From positions 3,894,641 to 3,958,640 of the forward strand of contig CP022585.1 in assembly GCA_002243285.1 (NCBI GenBank): a stretch of DNA of 64,000 nucleotides. Direction: 5' to 3'. Under the pieces are notes generated by a model. The model was not told the DNA's origin. It searched no databases and worked only from the letters and a program-made list of their open reading frames with translations. A program made the translations under genes and the position numbers. Every line of letters starts with the position of its first letter. Position 1 is the stretch's first letter. The DNA is from Candidatus Fluviicola riflensis. GTDB taxonomy: Bacteria > Bacteroidota > Bacteroidia > Flavobacteriales_D > Crocinitomicaceae. Positions 28,102 to 35,185 of this stretch are shown piece by piece.

Positions 28102-28127
28102 AACCGGTCTGCTGAGGCAAACCGGTT
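28102..28127 (+). terminator. Terminator after the O-acetylation genes
   Basis: The stem AACCGGT / ACCGGTT has a 12-base loop. It begins 3 bases after the stop codon and lies between two convergent genes, so it may serve both. Confidence 0.65.
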
Positions 28128-28149
28128 CTATATCTAATTAAGAAATTCC

Positions 28150-28509
28150 TTAATACAATTCTTGTTTCAATGAAGTTCGGTAATCTTTGATTTCCTCACG
28201 GTTGATCTTGTGATCAGCGCTTTTCAGCAGGTTCAGCAAGTACAACAGGTTCTCCTGATCTTCGATTTCCAATGGGTACTCGTTTCCTTCTTCGTCTTCT
28301 TCGTATTGAGCCTGAACGTCAAATGCTTCACGTTCCTGAAGAAATTCATAAGACAAACGCAACACTTTTACCACCAAAGGATCTTGTTCCTTCAACGCTT
28401 GTTCGCGTAATTCTTTTAAATCTTCTACGATTCCTTTGTACAAAACGCCTTCTTTCTCGACCTTTTCGATAATCGTTTCTAATTTCTTGTTGGCAATGCC
28501 CGTTTTCAT
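28150..28509 (-). CDS. Acidic helical protein, unknown
   Basis: This 119-residue, highly charged, all-alpha protein starts MKTGIANKKLETIIEKVEKEG and continues with LKELREQALKEQDPLVVKVLRLSYEFL, an acidic run around residue 70 (EEDEEGNEYP), and ENLLYLLNLLKSADHKINREEI. There is no signal peptide and no recognised domain. Low-complexity helices and good frame usage support a real cytosolic protein. It converges on the AlgX-like gene across the hairpin at 28102. Confidence 0.65.
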   Translation of the reverse strand: MKTGIANKKLETIIEKVEKEGVLYKGIVEDLKELREQALKEQDPLVVKVLRLSYEFLQEREAFDVQAQYEEDEEGNEYPLEIEDQENLLYLLNLLKSADHKINREEIKDYRTSLKQELY

Positions 28510-28709
28510 GCTCTCCCGTTTTTCCTATAAGTGTCAGTCAATGCACATTCCGCAATGCGACATGCAAATGTAATCACTTCCTTTGATATGAGCAGATTTA
28601 CAAACGAAAAAAACCGCATTACCGCAGAATAACTTACGGCCTTCGGCAAAAAAGCAGTTAAAAGTCGATCAAATCATTATTTTTGTGGACAGTACAAAAA
28701 TCATAGCTA

Positions 28710-29360
28710 TTGTTTGATTCAGTCATAAAAGCCATCATTGCAGGATTCATTTTAAGTGTAATGATCGGCCCTGTATTTTTCCTGCTGCTCGAAACAAGTA
28801 TTCGAAAAGGAGTAAGAGCGGCGCTGGCTTTTGACTGTGGGGTTTTTCTAAGCGACATCATTTACATTTTACTGGCTTATGTTTTTTACAATGAGGTAGC
28901 CAACCTGCTGGACGGTGATAATTCGTATCTCATTCAGCTCTTCGGTGGTGTTATTTTCCTTATTTTCGGTTTGGTAACCCTGCTTAAAAAGCCCAAGGCG
29001 ATGACCAAAGAAGATACGGAGGGCATTAACCAAACCAAAGATTACCTGATGCTGGGCCTGAAAGGGTTTTTGCTCAATTTTGCCAATCCGGCGGTCATTT
29101 TCTACTGGTTCAGTGTGATCGCTTTCGGGGCCAAAAAACTCGACAATGGCGCGCAAGGTTCGGCAGACTATATGTGGCTCTACATTACGGTGCTGATCAT
29201 CACTTTTTTCTCGATTGACATTCTGAAAATCCTTGGAGCGAAAAAACTACGCCCTTTTATTACTGAGCGTGTGCTTACGGGATTAAACCGCCTCACGGGC
29301 CTCATTATCCTGATTTCAGGTATCGTCTTGTTTGCCAGGGGAATCGTAAAATTCCTGTAA
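28710..29360 (+). CDS. LysE/RhtB-family amino-acid exporter
   Basis: This 216-residue protein has six hydrophobic helices and the family N-terminus IKAIIAGFILSVMIGPVFFLLLETSIRKG (shortened: GPVFFLLLETSIRKG) followed by AALAFDCGVFLSDIIYILLAY. LKGFLLNFANPAVIFYWF (about 110) is the second family signature. It should export amino acids or other small solutes. The start is TTG at 28710; no in-frame ATG precedes the first helix. The YwqK-like gene follows within 45 bases. Confidence 0.88.
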   Translation: MFDSVIKAIIAGFILSVMIGPVFFLLLETSIRKGVRAALAFDCGVFLSDIIYILLAYVFYNEVANLLDGDNSYLIQLFGGVIFLIFGLVTLLKKPKAMTKEDTEGINQTKDYLMLGLKGFLLNFANPAVIFYWFSVIAFGAKKLDNGAQGSADYMWLYITVLIITFFSIDILKILGAKKLRPFITERVLTGLNRLTGLIILISGIVLFARGIVKFL

Positions 29361-29404
29361 CCTTGAGCACAAAAGCGGCTTATAATCGTAAATTCCTTTT
29401 TTCC

Positions 29405-31096
29405 ATGAAATTGATTGTTTTCGTATTGATGTTTGTTCCTTTCGGTGTGTTTTCCCAAATTGTTGTGGAAGAAAACCTCACGAAGAAAACAACCATGTAT
29501 TATGATTTTGAACGAACGCATCCGGAATCGAGAGGATCGTTTTACAAGGATTTCCTTGGTGAAACAACCAATAAGCATGGAAAATGGGTTTATTTTGATA
29601 AAGCCGGACTCACAATCGAAGAACGCAATTATTACAAAGGACAGCTTCACGGAGCGGTAAAAGCATTTTATTCCAACGGGAAACCACGCCAGGAAGGTTA
29701 TTTCAAGCTCGACGAGCAGGATAGTATTTACCGCGAATGGTACGAAAACGGAAACCTCAGCATCGAAGGTTCGTATTTCCGCAACAATCCGAGCGGTACG
29801 TGGACGTATTATTACCCGAATGGCAAGCAGAAATTAATCGAAGAAGTGATTGATACCGTTAATTATGTACGCGCATTCTGGTTGCCAGATAGTTTACATA
29901 CACAAACGGTAACCGACGGAAACGGTGAATTGGCAACATATTACACCACCGGAGCCGTGAAGGAATGGTACAATTACAAAAACGGACTCAAAAACGGGCC
30001 TTTCGAGGAATACAGTATTTACGGCTACACGATGATTTCGGGCTCGTTTGAAGAAGGCCAGAAAGACAGTTTGTGGTCGTTTTGGTATTATACAGGCGAT
30101 CTGGAAAAAACATCGACCTACGAAAAAGGAGTACTCAACGGCCCATACAAGTATTACTTCGACAACGATACACTAAACGTGGAAGGACAATACGAGGACG
30201 GCAAAAAAACCGGCATCTGGACGTGGTATACCAACAAGGGAACCAAAGACATGCAGGGCTCGTTTAAAAACGATCAGCAGAACGGAAAATGGACGTATTG
30301 GTACCCGACGGGCGAAGTTTCGTATTACGCCGAATACAAAGACGACCAAAAATCGGGCTTGTGGACGTATCTCTACAAAGACGGAACCCAATTCAAGAAA
30401 GGAACGTTCCAGGATGATCAGAAAAACGGCAGGTGGGAAACGTGGTACGAAGACGGAACGTTACTCATGACCGGTGATTACAAAAACGGAAAAGAAGACG
30501 GTTTGTGGAAAAACTACTGGGAAACCGGAAAGTTGAAAAACGAAGCAACGTTTACCGAAGGAATCCTCGAAGGTGATTGGAAATCTTATTACCCGAACGG
30601 GAAACCGAAGCTGACAGGCGAATACAAAGACGGATTCAAAACAGGTGAGTGGGTTGATTATTTTGAAAACGGGCGTCCGAAAGACGTTGGAAGCTATAAA
30701 GTGATCAAGAAAAAACCGAAGATCAATTACGGGCCTACTGAAGATCATGTGATTTACGAAAGCGTGAAAGATGGCCACTGGGTTTCGTATTCTGATAAAG
30801 ATTTCAAGAAAATCGAGGAAGGTGATTATAAAGAAGGCGAAAAACACGGCACCTGGACAGATTATTATCCCGGAGGACGTGTTCCTGCCATAACTACCGA
30901 ATACAAAAACGGAAAACTGGACGGTACGATGCGCGAGTATGATCGTCGCGGGAACCTGATTTCGGAAATCGATTACAAAGACGGTCTGAAACACGGGAAA
31001 ATGAAAATCTACGACAAAAAAGGAAAAGTTGCGGTGGAGAAAGAGTTCGAATTCGGCCAACAGGTAGTGAAAGGTCCGGCGTTTAATCCCGGATAA
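29405..31096 (+). CDS. Secreted YwqK/MORN-like repeat protein
   Basis: Taking the ATG at 29405 gives a clean signal peptide (MKLIVFVLMFVPFGVFSQ); a TTG 42 bases upstream would spoil it. The ~563-residue mature protein is built of about 20 repeats of ~22-25 residues with the core NGKxWTYWYPTGEVxYYAEYKDDQK (shortened: GKWTYWYPTGEV), tandemly arranged from about residue 60 to the end. These beta-hairpin repeats are the YwqK-like family. One break near residue 160 (SLHTQTVTDGNGE) and an insertion KVIKKKPKINYGPTEDH interrupt the array. No enzyme domain is present; a cell-surface or periplasmic binding/structural role is possible but unproven. Confidence 0.85.
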   Translation: MKLIVFVLMFVPFGVFSQIVVEENLTKKTTMYYDFERTHPESRGSFYKDFLGETTNKHGKWVYFDKAGLTIEERNYYKGQLHGAVKAFYSNGKPRQEGYFKLDEQDSIYREWYENGNLSIEGSYFRNNPSGTWTYYYPNGKQKLIEEVIDTVNYVRAFWLPDSLHTQTVTDGNGELATYYTTGAVKEWYNYKNGLKNGPFEEYSIYGYTMISGSFEEGQKDSLWSFWYYTGDLEKTSTYEKGVLNGPYKYYFDNDTLNVEGQYEDGKKTGIWTWYTNKGTKDMQGSFKNDQQNGKWTYWYPTGEVSYYAEYKDDQKSGLWTYLYKDGTQFKKGTFQDDQKNGRWETWYEDGTLLMTGDYKNGKEDGLWKNYWETGKLKNEATFTEGILEGDWKSYYPNGKPKLTGEYKDGFKTGEWVDYFENGRPKDVGSYKVIKKKPKINYGPTEDHVIYESVKDGHWVSYSDKDFKKIEEGDYKEGEKHGTWTDYYPGGRVPAITTEYKNGKLDGTMREYDRRGNLISEIDYKDGLKHGKMKIYDKKGKVAVEKEFEFGQQVVKGPAFNPG

Positions 31097-31110
31097 TCAA
31101 TTTTGAATTC

Positions 31111-31264
31111 TTAATGTTGAATTTTGAATTAGGACCCTCCTTAGTTGGACGATTTTAGTGCTTAATTGAAAGAAGGGCTGCTTGATAATTTTTCAATTAA
31201 TAATCAAGTCCGGTTTCCTGAATTTGACCTTCTACATGAGGTCTCATTCAAAATTCAACATTAA
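31111..31264. repeat. 154-bp element with 19-bp perfect terminal inverted repeats
   Basis: A 19-bp sequence starting TTAATGTTGAATTTT (31111-31129) is repeated exactly in inverse orientation at 31246-31264. The 116 bases between include smaller dyads (GACCT...AGGTC near 31227-31243, and an A/T-rich hairpin around 31190). It lies between the convergent YwqK-like gene and recO. It may be a long-stem terminator or a MITE-like element. The right arm is part of the 23-bp repeat also found at 4008. Confidence 0.6.
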
Positions 31265-31278
31265 AAATTAAGCATTCT

Positions 31279-31983
31279 TTAAAAGATTTCTCTAATGATC
31301 TCCACCGACTTAAACGGACGAATTCCCTGCAAATGACAACTGTAATAAAGTAGCCACGCGTCAAAACATTGTAACCGGTCTTGTTTGGAAATGGTATGTG
31401 ACAAAAAGCCAACGCGATCTTCCTGTAGCATAGTTTCGAACCAATGGATCCAATCGCCTTCAATGTATTGCACATGATTGGGCCGAACTGTGGTCAGTTT
31501 CCCGCCAATCAGATCAAGTACCATCGGATGCTCGGCTTCTACCGCAGGAGCAATTCCGCATTCCACACAAACAACTGCCAGCAGCCACAGCGGGTAATTC
31601 GTGAGTTCATCCGACGCATCGAGCCATTCCACTTCATCGCGAAGCATATAAAACAATTGGTTTTCGGCATGGCCTGATTTCACTATCTGCTGGATCAGCT
31701 CAGCCATAAAAAACGCGATGCTCGATTTTACAGGATTGAAAGGAATCGTTTTGGCAATAGAAGTGAGATTTACTTCGGTTATTTTGCCCAATGAACTATC
31801 GGCCCGTTTGTAATAGGTAAACTCGATCTGTGCCATCGGAAACAGGATATTTCCATGCTTTTTCTTGCCGCCTTGGAACAAAAAAGTCACAAGTCCCTGC
31901 GTTTTGCAGAGGATCGTGATTAGTAAACTGGTTTCGGAATACGGTGCACGATGAATGAGGATGCCCTCTTCTACCGCTTTCAT
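31279..31983 (-). CDS. recO: DNA repair protein RecO
   Basis: This 234-residue protein has the RecO layout: an N-terminal OB fold (GILIHRAPYSETSLLITILCKTQGLVTFLFQGGKK, shortened: YSETSLLITILCKTQG) and a helical C-terminal domain with IAFFMAELIQQIVKSGHAENQLF. RecO works with RecF/RecR to load RecA on SSB-coated gaps. The zinc-binding Cys cluster found in some RecO proteins is not evident (only CVECG). The gene lies one base after porZ, an arrangement common in Bacteroidota. Confidence 0.88.
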   Translation of the reverse strand: MKAVEEGILIHRAPYSETSLLITILCKTQGLVTFLFQGGKKKHGNILFPMAQIEFTYYKRADSSLGKITEVNLTSIAKTIPFNPVKSSIAFFMAELIQQIVKSGHAENQLFYMLRDEVEWLDASDELTNYPLWLLAVVCVECGIAPAVEAEHPMVLDLIGGKLTTVRPNHVQYIEGDWIHWFETMLQEDRVGFLSHTISKQDRLQCFDAWLLYYSCHLQGIRPFKSVEIIREIF

Positions 31984-31984
31984 A

Positions 31985-34297
31985 TCAACGGATCACGGTT
32001 ACTTTTCCTACTTTTTTGCTTTTGCCGGTGTTGGTGGCCGTCCAGATCAGGTATACACCCGAAGTCACATCTTCACCGTTGATGGTTTTTCCGTTCCAGG
32101 TAGCCGTTCCGCCATTTGAAGTGGTTTTGTAAACCAGGTTTCCGGCCACATCAGTGATTTTCACATCCGAATCATAGCGAATCCCCTGGATGGTGATCGG
32201 CCCGAAAAAATCAGGTTTTACCGGATTGGGAAATACCGTTGTTGATTCATAGGTTTCATCTTCAAAGCTGGCATCCACACGCAGGGAAACCAATCCCAAA
32301 TCGGTGATAATGAACAATTCACCACTTATCTGGTTAAACTCCATATCCATGATATTGTTGGAAATGAGCGGGCTGTTTTCTTTGGTGTATTCTGCCAAAA
32401 CTTCCTGTCCGTCTGCTGAAAGCATGAAGATTCCATTGCTTGCGGTGGCAATCCATTTCCGGTTTCCTCCATCGATTTCAATATCGGTAATGGAAGTGCT
32501 TCCAAGCAGGTATTCAACGTTTCCTTCGTAGGTAATGAGAATACGCGAAGCATCGTAGTTGGAACCCGAGAAAATGCCGTCGCTGTTGTACAATACGCCA
32601 AATCCTGCTTCAGTACCGATCCAGATCTCATTGTCAAAATCCACTGCCAGGGCAGTTACATTCTCTGACGGAAGATTTCCCAATCCTTCACCGGTAGTGA
32701 GTGTTCTGTATGAATCGTCGCCCGTAGTTTCAGGCGTTCCGTTATCATCGTATCCCACCAAACCGGTCCCGTAAATTCCAAACCATTTATTACCGTTGTA
32801 ATCGATGGCCAGTTTTCCGGTAAACACATTTTTGGAGTCGGTTCCGGTTTCAAATCCCTGCCATGTTCCGTCGGCCATGCGCACTTTGAGCGGTTGTAAA
32901 CTGTAACCGTTAACGACCCACAAGTTACCATCATCATCGTATTCTACTGAAGAAATACACGTGTTTCCATTACCCAAAGAACTTACTTCGAGCGGAGAAT
33001 TGGAAGGTGAATAAACCGTAGTCACAATACCATCCTGCACCATACTCAGCGGTTCCTGGCTGTAACCGGCAAAGGCCATATTGTTTTCGTCGGTCGGATT
33101 AATGGCTGCCGATCCGATATCCCAAATCTGGATTCCCTGCCAAGCTGGTTGTGAAAGATTGTCGTACAAGGTCCAGGCCTCCTCCTCAAACGTATATACA
33201 TTCGGCTGATTATAAGCCTGTTCAACACGACGCACGGTTCCGGCTGTTACCACCATCTTCCCTTTTTCACTGTTGAGTGAAAAGAACTGATTTTTCGGCG
33301 GGCCTTCCTGCTGGATGTACGTATAATTGTTCGAGGCCAGATAACGTACCAAACCAAGTTTACGGTCGGCAACCCACGCCACTCCACCGACACGACGCAC
33401 GCGCGCAGGAGTTGCATTGGTACTGTTGTAATATTGAACACCGTAGTTTACGGTCATGTCTTCATTAAATGCCACCATCTGATCGCTGTAATACACGTAG
33501 AACAAATCATCTTCTACCTGGAACCCCTCGATTTCCATGTCAAACGCACTGCCGATCACCATATCCAAACCCGTCGGGATCAATCTGAAAACAGAATCGC
33601 TGCCGAAAGCATCCGCGTGATAGGAAATATGAATTTCATTTTGCTGAATTGCCATTTCTCCGTAATGTGCATTCACGGGTACAGGCACGCGCGTGTCTAC
33701 TGTCCATTGAAGCGGATCGGCCAAAAAAACGTTGGTCAGTAAACCGCGGTACAGGTTGTTATCCGACAATGCATAAATCGAATCGTTGAGAAACGTAATA
33801 TCGTTGATGCCTTCGTTACCATTGGTCGGGTAATAGGTGTCCTTTACTTCGTTTTTTGAAGGATTGATTACCACGAGCGCAAACCCGGTGGCGATGTAGG
33901 CCAGTCCGTTGGCGGTAACGATCTTGTTGATGCGTTTATTTCCGGTGACTTGTGACAATTTAATCGCGGGGATATTGATTACGCCATTGGGAGTGATCTG
34001 ATCGAGATTACCATTTTCGTAACCCACAAAAAACGATTGCGATTGTGGTTCGTATTCGATACAGGTTACCTGGATATCCGACAGCGCATTGAGGTTATTG
34101 AGTACGCGGTTTTCAGCAGCTGCGATATCGTATTCCAAGACTCCGCTCGTAAGCGCTGCCATCACATATCCGTTTCCGACAGCCACATCAACAGCTTGCG
34201 AAGCGGGAACGTGCATTCGCCATTGTCCCATCCCGATTTGGGCGGTTGCCGGAGTTGCAAGAATGAAAGCACTGAAAAGACCTAAAAAAATGCGCAT
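31985..34297 (-). CDS. porZ: PorZ-like T9SS protein: beta-propellers plus C-terminal sorting domain
   Basis: This 770-residue protein starts with a signal peptide (MRIFLGLFSAFILATPATAQ) and IGMGQWRMHVP, the typical PorZ opening. Two-component-regulator-like propeller repeats follow (for example NKWFGIYGTGLVGYDDNG, NEIWIGTEAGFGVLYNSDGIF, NRKWIATASNGIFMLS). The C-terminal ~85 residues are a type IX sorting domain (TVFPNPVKPDFFGPITI to GKSKKVGKVTVIR). In Porphyromonas, PorZ is part of the surface attachment complex that presents anionic LPS to cargo. Position directly upstream of recO supports the identification. Confidence 0.87.
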   Translation of the reverse strand: MRIFLGLFSAFILATPATAQIGMGQWRMHVPASQAVDVAVGNGYVMAALTSGVLEYDIAAAENRVLNNLNALSDIQVTCIEYEPQSQSFFVGYENGNLDQITPNGVINIPAIKLSQVTGNKRINKIVTANGLAYIATGFALVVINPSKNEVKDTYYPTNGNEGINDITFLNDSIYALSDNNLYRGLLTNVFLADPLQWTVDTRVPVPVNAHYGEMAIQQNEIHISYHADAFGSDSVFRLIPTGLDMVIGSAFDMEIEGFQVEDDLFYVYYSDQMVAFNEDMTVNYGVQYYNSTNATPARVRRVGGVAWVADRKLGLVRYLASNNYTYIQQEGPPKNQFFSLNSEKGKMVVTAGTVRRVEQAYNQPNVYTFEEEAWTLYDNLSQPAWQGIQIWDIGSAAINPTDENNMAFAGYSQEPLSMVQDGIVTTVYSPSNSPLEVSSLGNGNTCISSVEYDDDGNLWVVNGYSLQPLKVRMADGTWQGFETGTDSKNVFTGKLAIDYNGNKWFGIYGTGLVGYDDNGTPETTGDDSYRTLTTGEGLGNLPSENVTALAVDFDNEIWIGTEAGFGVLYNSDGIFSGSNYDASRILITYEGNVEYLLGSTSITDIEIDGGNRKWIATASNGIFMLSADGQEVLAEYTKENSPLISNNIMDMEFNQISGELFIITDLGLVSLRVDASFEDETYESTTVFPNPVKPDFFGPITIQGIRYDSDVKITDVAGNLVYKTTSNGGTATWNGKTINGEDVTSGVYLIWTATNTGKSKKVGKVTVIR

Positions 34298-34419
34298 GAA
34301 TTGGTTTTTATTGTCTCCTAAACGTTGGAGTAGCTAAAATATTGAATTTTTGGGTCAAATACTTCTTAATAATAGTTGGCGCGTTTAGATAAATCTACTT
34401 TTTTACTAACTTAAAGTGA

Positions 34420-34971
34420 ATGAGTAGAAAATATAAGTTTAGAAAACCAGAAGCAGCTTACTTCATAAGCTTTGCTACAGTGAAATGGATTGACCTTTTT
34501 ACAGATGAGATCTATTTAAGTATTTTGGCCGATTCAGTGACTTATTGCCGCAAACATAAAGGAATGGAATTGTATTCTTACGTGTTTATGCGAAATCACG
34601 TTCATTTGTTGTTCAGGTCCTTGGAAAACAATCCTTCAGGTTTGATTCGCGACTTTAAAGGCTTTACCAGTCGGAAACTAATTCAGGCAATCCAAAATAA
34701 TCCCGATGAAAGCAGAAAGGAGTATTTACTGAAACAGTTCAAGGAAGCCGGTTTACAAAGAAGTAACGTTAAAAATTATCAGCTTTGGCAGCAAGACAAT
34801 CAACAGATTGAAGTATATAGTGAACGGATTGTTCGTCAAAAAGTCAATTATATCCATAATAATCCTGTCAAGGCAGGTTTTGTTGCAGATCCGATAGATT
34901 GGAAATATAGTAGTGCCCGGAATTATGCTGGTGATCAGACGATTTTGGAAATTGATTTGATGGGAGAATAA
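34420..34971 (+). CDS. REP-associated tyrosine transposase (RAYT, Y1 HUH family)
   Basis: The 183-residue protein contains the HUH motif MRNHVHLLFRS (about 63-73, His66 and His68) and the catalytic-Tyr helix VRQKVNYIHNNPVKAGFV (about 145-162). It matches the single-strand endonuclease family IS200-like/RAYT, which mobilises or maintains REP palindromes and is not a classical self-mobile IS. A REP-like palindrome lies 14 bases downstream (34986), supporting the RAYT class. It sits just outside the genomic island. Confidence 0.9.
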   Translation: MSRKYKFRKPEAAYFISFATVKWIDLFTDEIYLSILADSVTYCRKHKGMELYSYVFMRNHVHLLFRSLENNPSGLIRDFKGFTSRKLIQAIQNNPDESRKEYLLKQFKEAGLQRSNVKNYQLWQQDNQQIEVYSERIVRQKVNYIHNNPVKAGFVADPIDWKYSSARNYAGDQTILEIDLMGE

Positions 34972-34985
34972 ATTTTAGGTTCATT

Positions 34986-35012
34986 TTGGCACGAGCGAGA
35001 CGCTCGCGCCAA
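34986..35012. repeat. REP-like palindrome next to the RAYT gene
   Basis: TTGGCaCGAGCG and CGCTCGcGCCAA form a 12-position stem (one A/C mismatch) around an AGA loop. It starts 14 bases after the RAYT stop. Such GC-rich stems with a central mismatch are the usual substrates of RAYT enzymes; it may also serve as a terminator. Confidence 0.75.
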
Positions 35013-35033
35013 TAATTATTAGAAAATAAACCT

Positions 35034-35041
35034 TAACTTTG
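35034..35041 (+). promoter_or_regulatory. -7 box (TAACTTTG) for tRNA-Arg
   Basis: TAACTTTG is an exact match to TAnnTTTG. Predicted transcription starts near 35048, about 60 bases before the tRNA, so the leader would include the partial tRNA copy at 35063. Confidence 0.6.
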
Positions 35042-35062
35042 TCCCTGCTTAAATAGCAAAAA

Positions 35063-35078
35063 GGCTCCGTGGCGCAAC
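35063..35078 (+). pseudogene. Partial duplicate of the tRNA-Arg 5' end
   Basis: The first 16 bases of the tRNA (GGCTCCGTGGCGCAAC) plus four preceding A residues occur here exactly, 49 bases upstream of the intact copy. The fragment covers the acceptor 5' strand and the first half of the D-arm, then diverges. It looks like the remnant of a tandem tRNA copy or a slippage duplication. Confidence 0.75.
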
Positions 35079-35111
35079 CTTGAAAAAGGATTTTTGCACC
35101 ACTTGCCAAAA

Positions 35112-35185
35112 GGCTCCGTGGCGCAACTGTATAGCGCACTGGATTTCGGCTCCAGCGGTTGGGGGTTAGAATCCCTCCGGGGTCA
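35112..35185 (+). tRNA. tRNA-Arg (anticodon TCG), integration site of the island
   Basis: A full 74-nt cloverleaf folds: acceptor GGCTCCG/CGGGGTC, D-stem GCGC/GCGC, anticodon stem CTGGA/TCCAG with loop TTTCGGC (anticodon TCG), variable CGGTT, T-stem GGGGG/CCCTC, and discriminator A; CCA is not encoded. The D-loop has G18-T19 instead of G18-G19, and the T-loop reads TTAGAAT, so base 56 is A instead of the near-universal C. The 19-56 tertiary pair therefore changed from G-C to T-A. The 3' 20 bases double as the last codons and stop of the minus-strand recombinase. Confidence 0.9.

Noticed and set aside
34420..35185. RAYT gene as part of the genomic island
   Set aside because: It lies on the host side of the tRNA, which is the integration boundary, and RAYTs are usually chromosomal.
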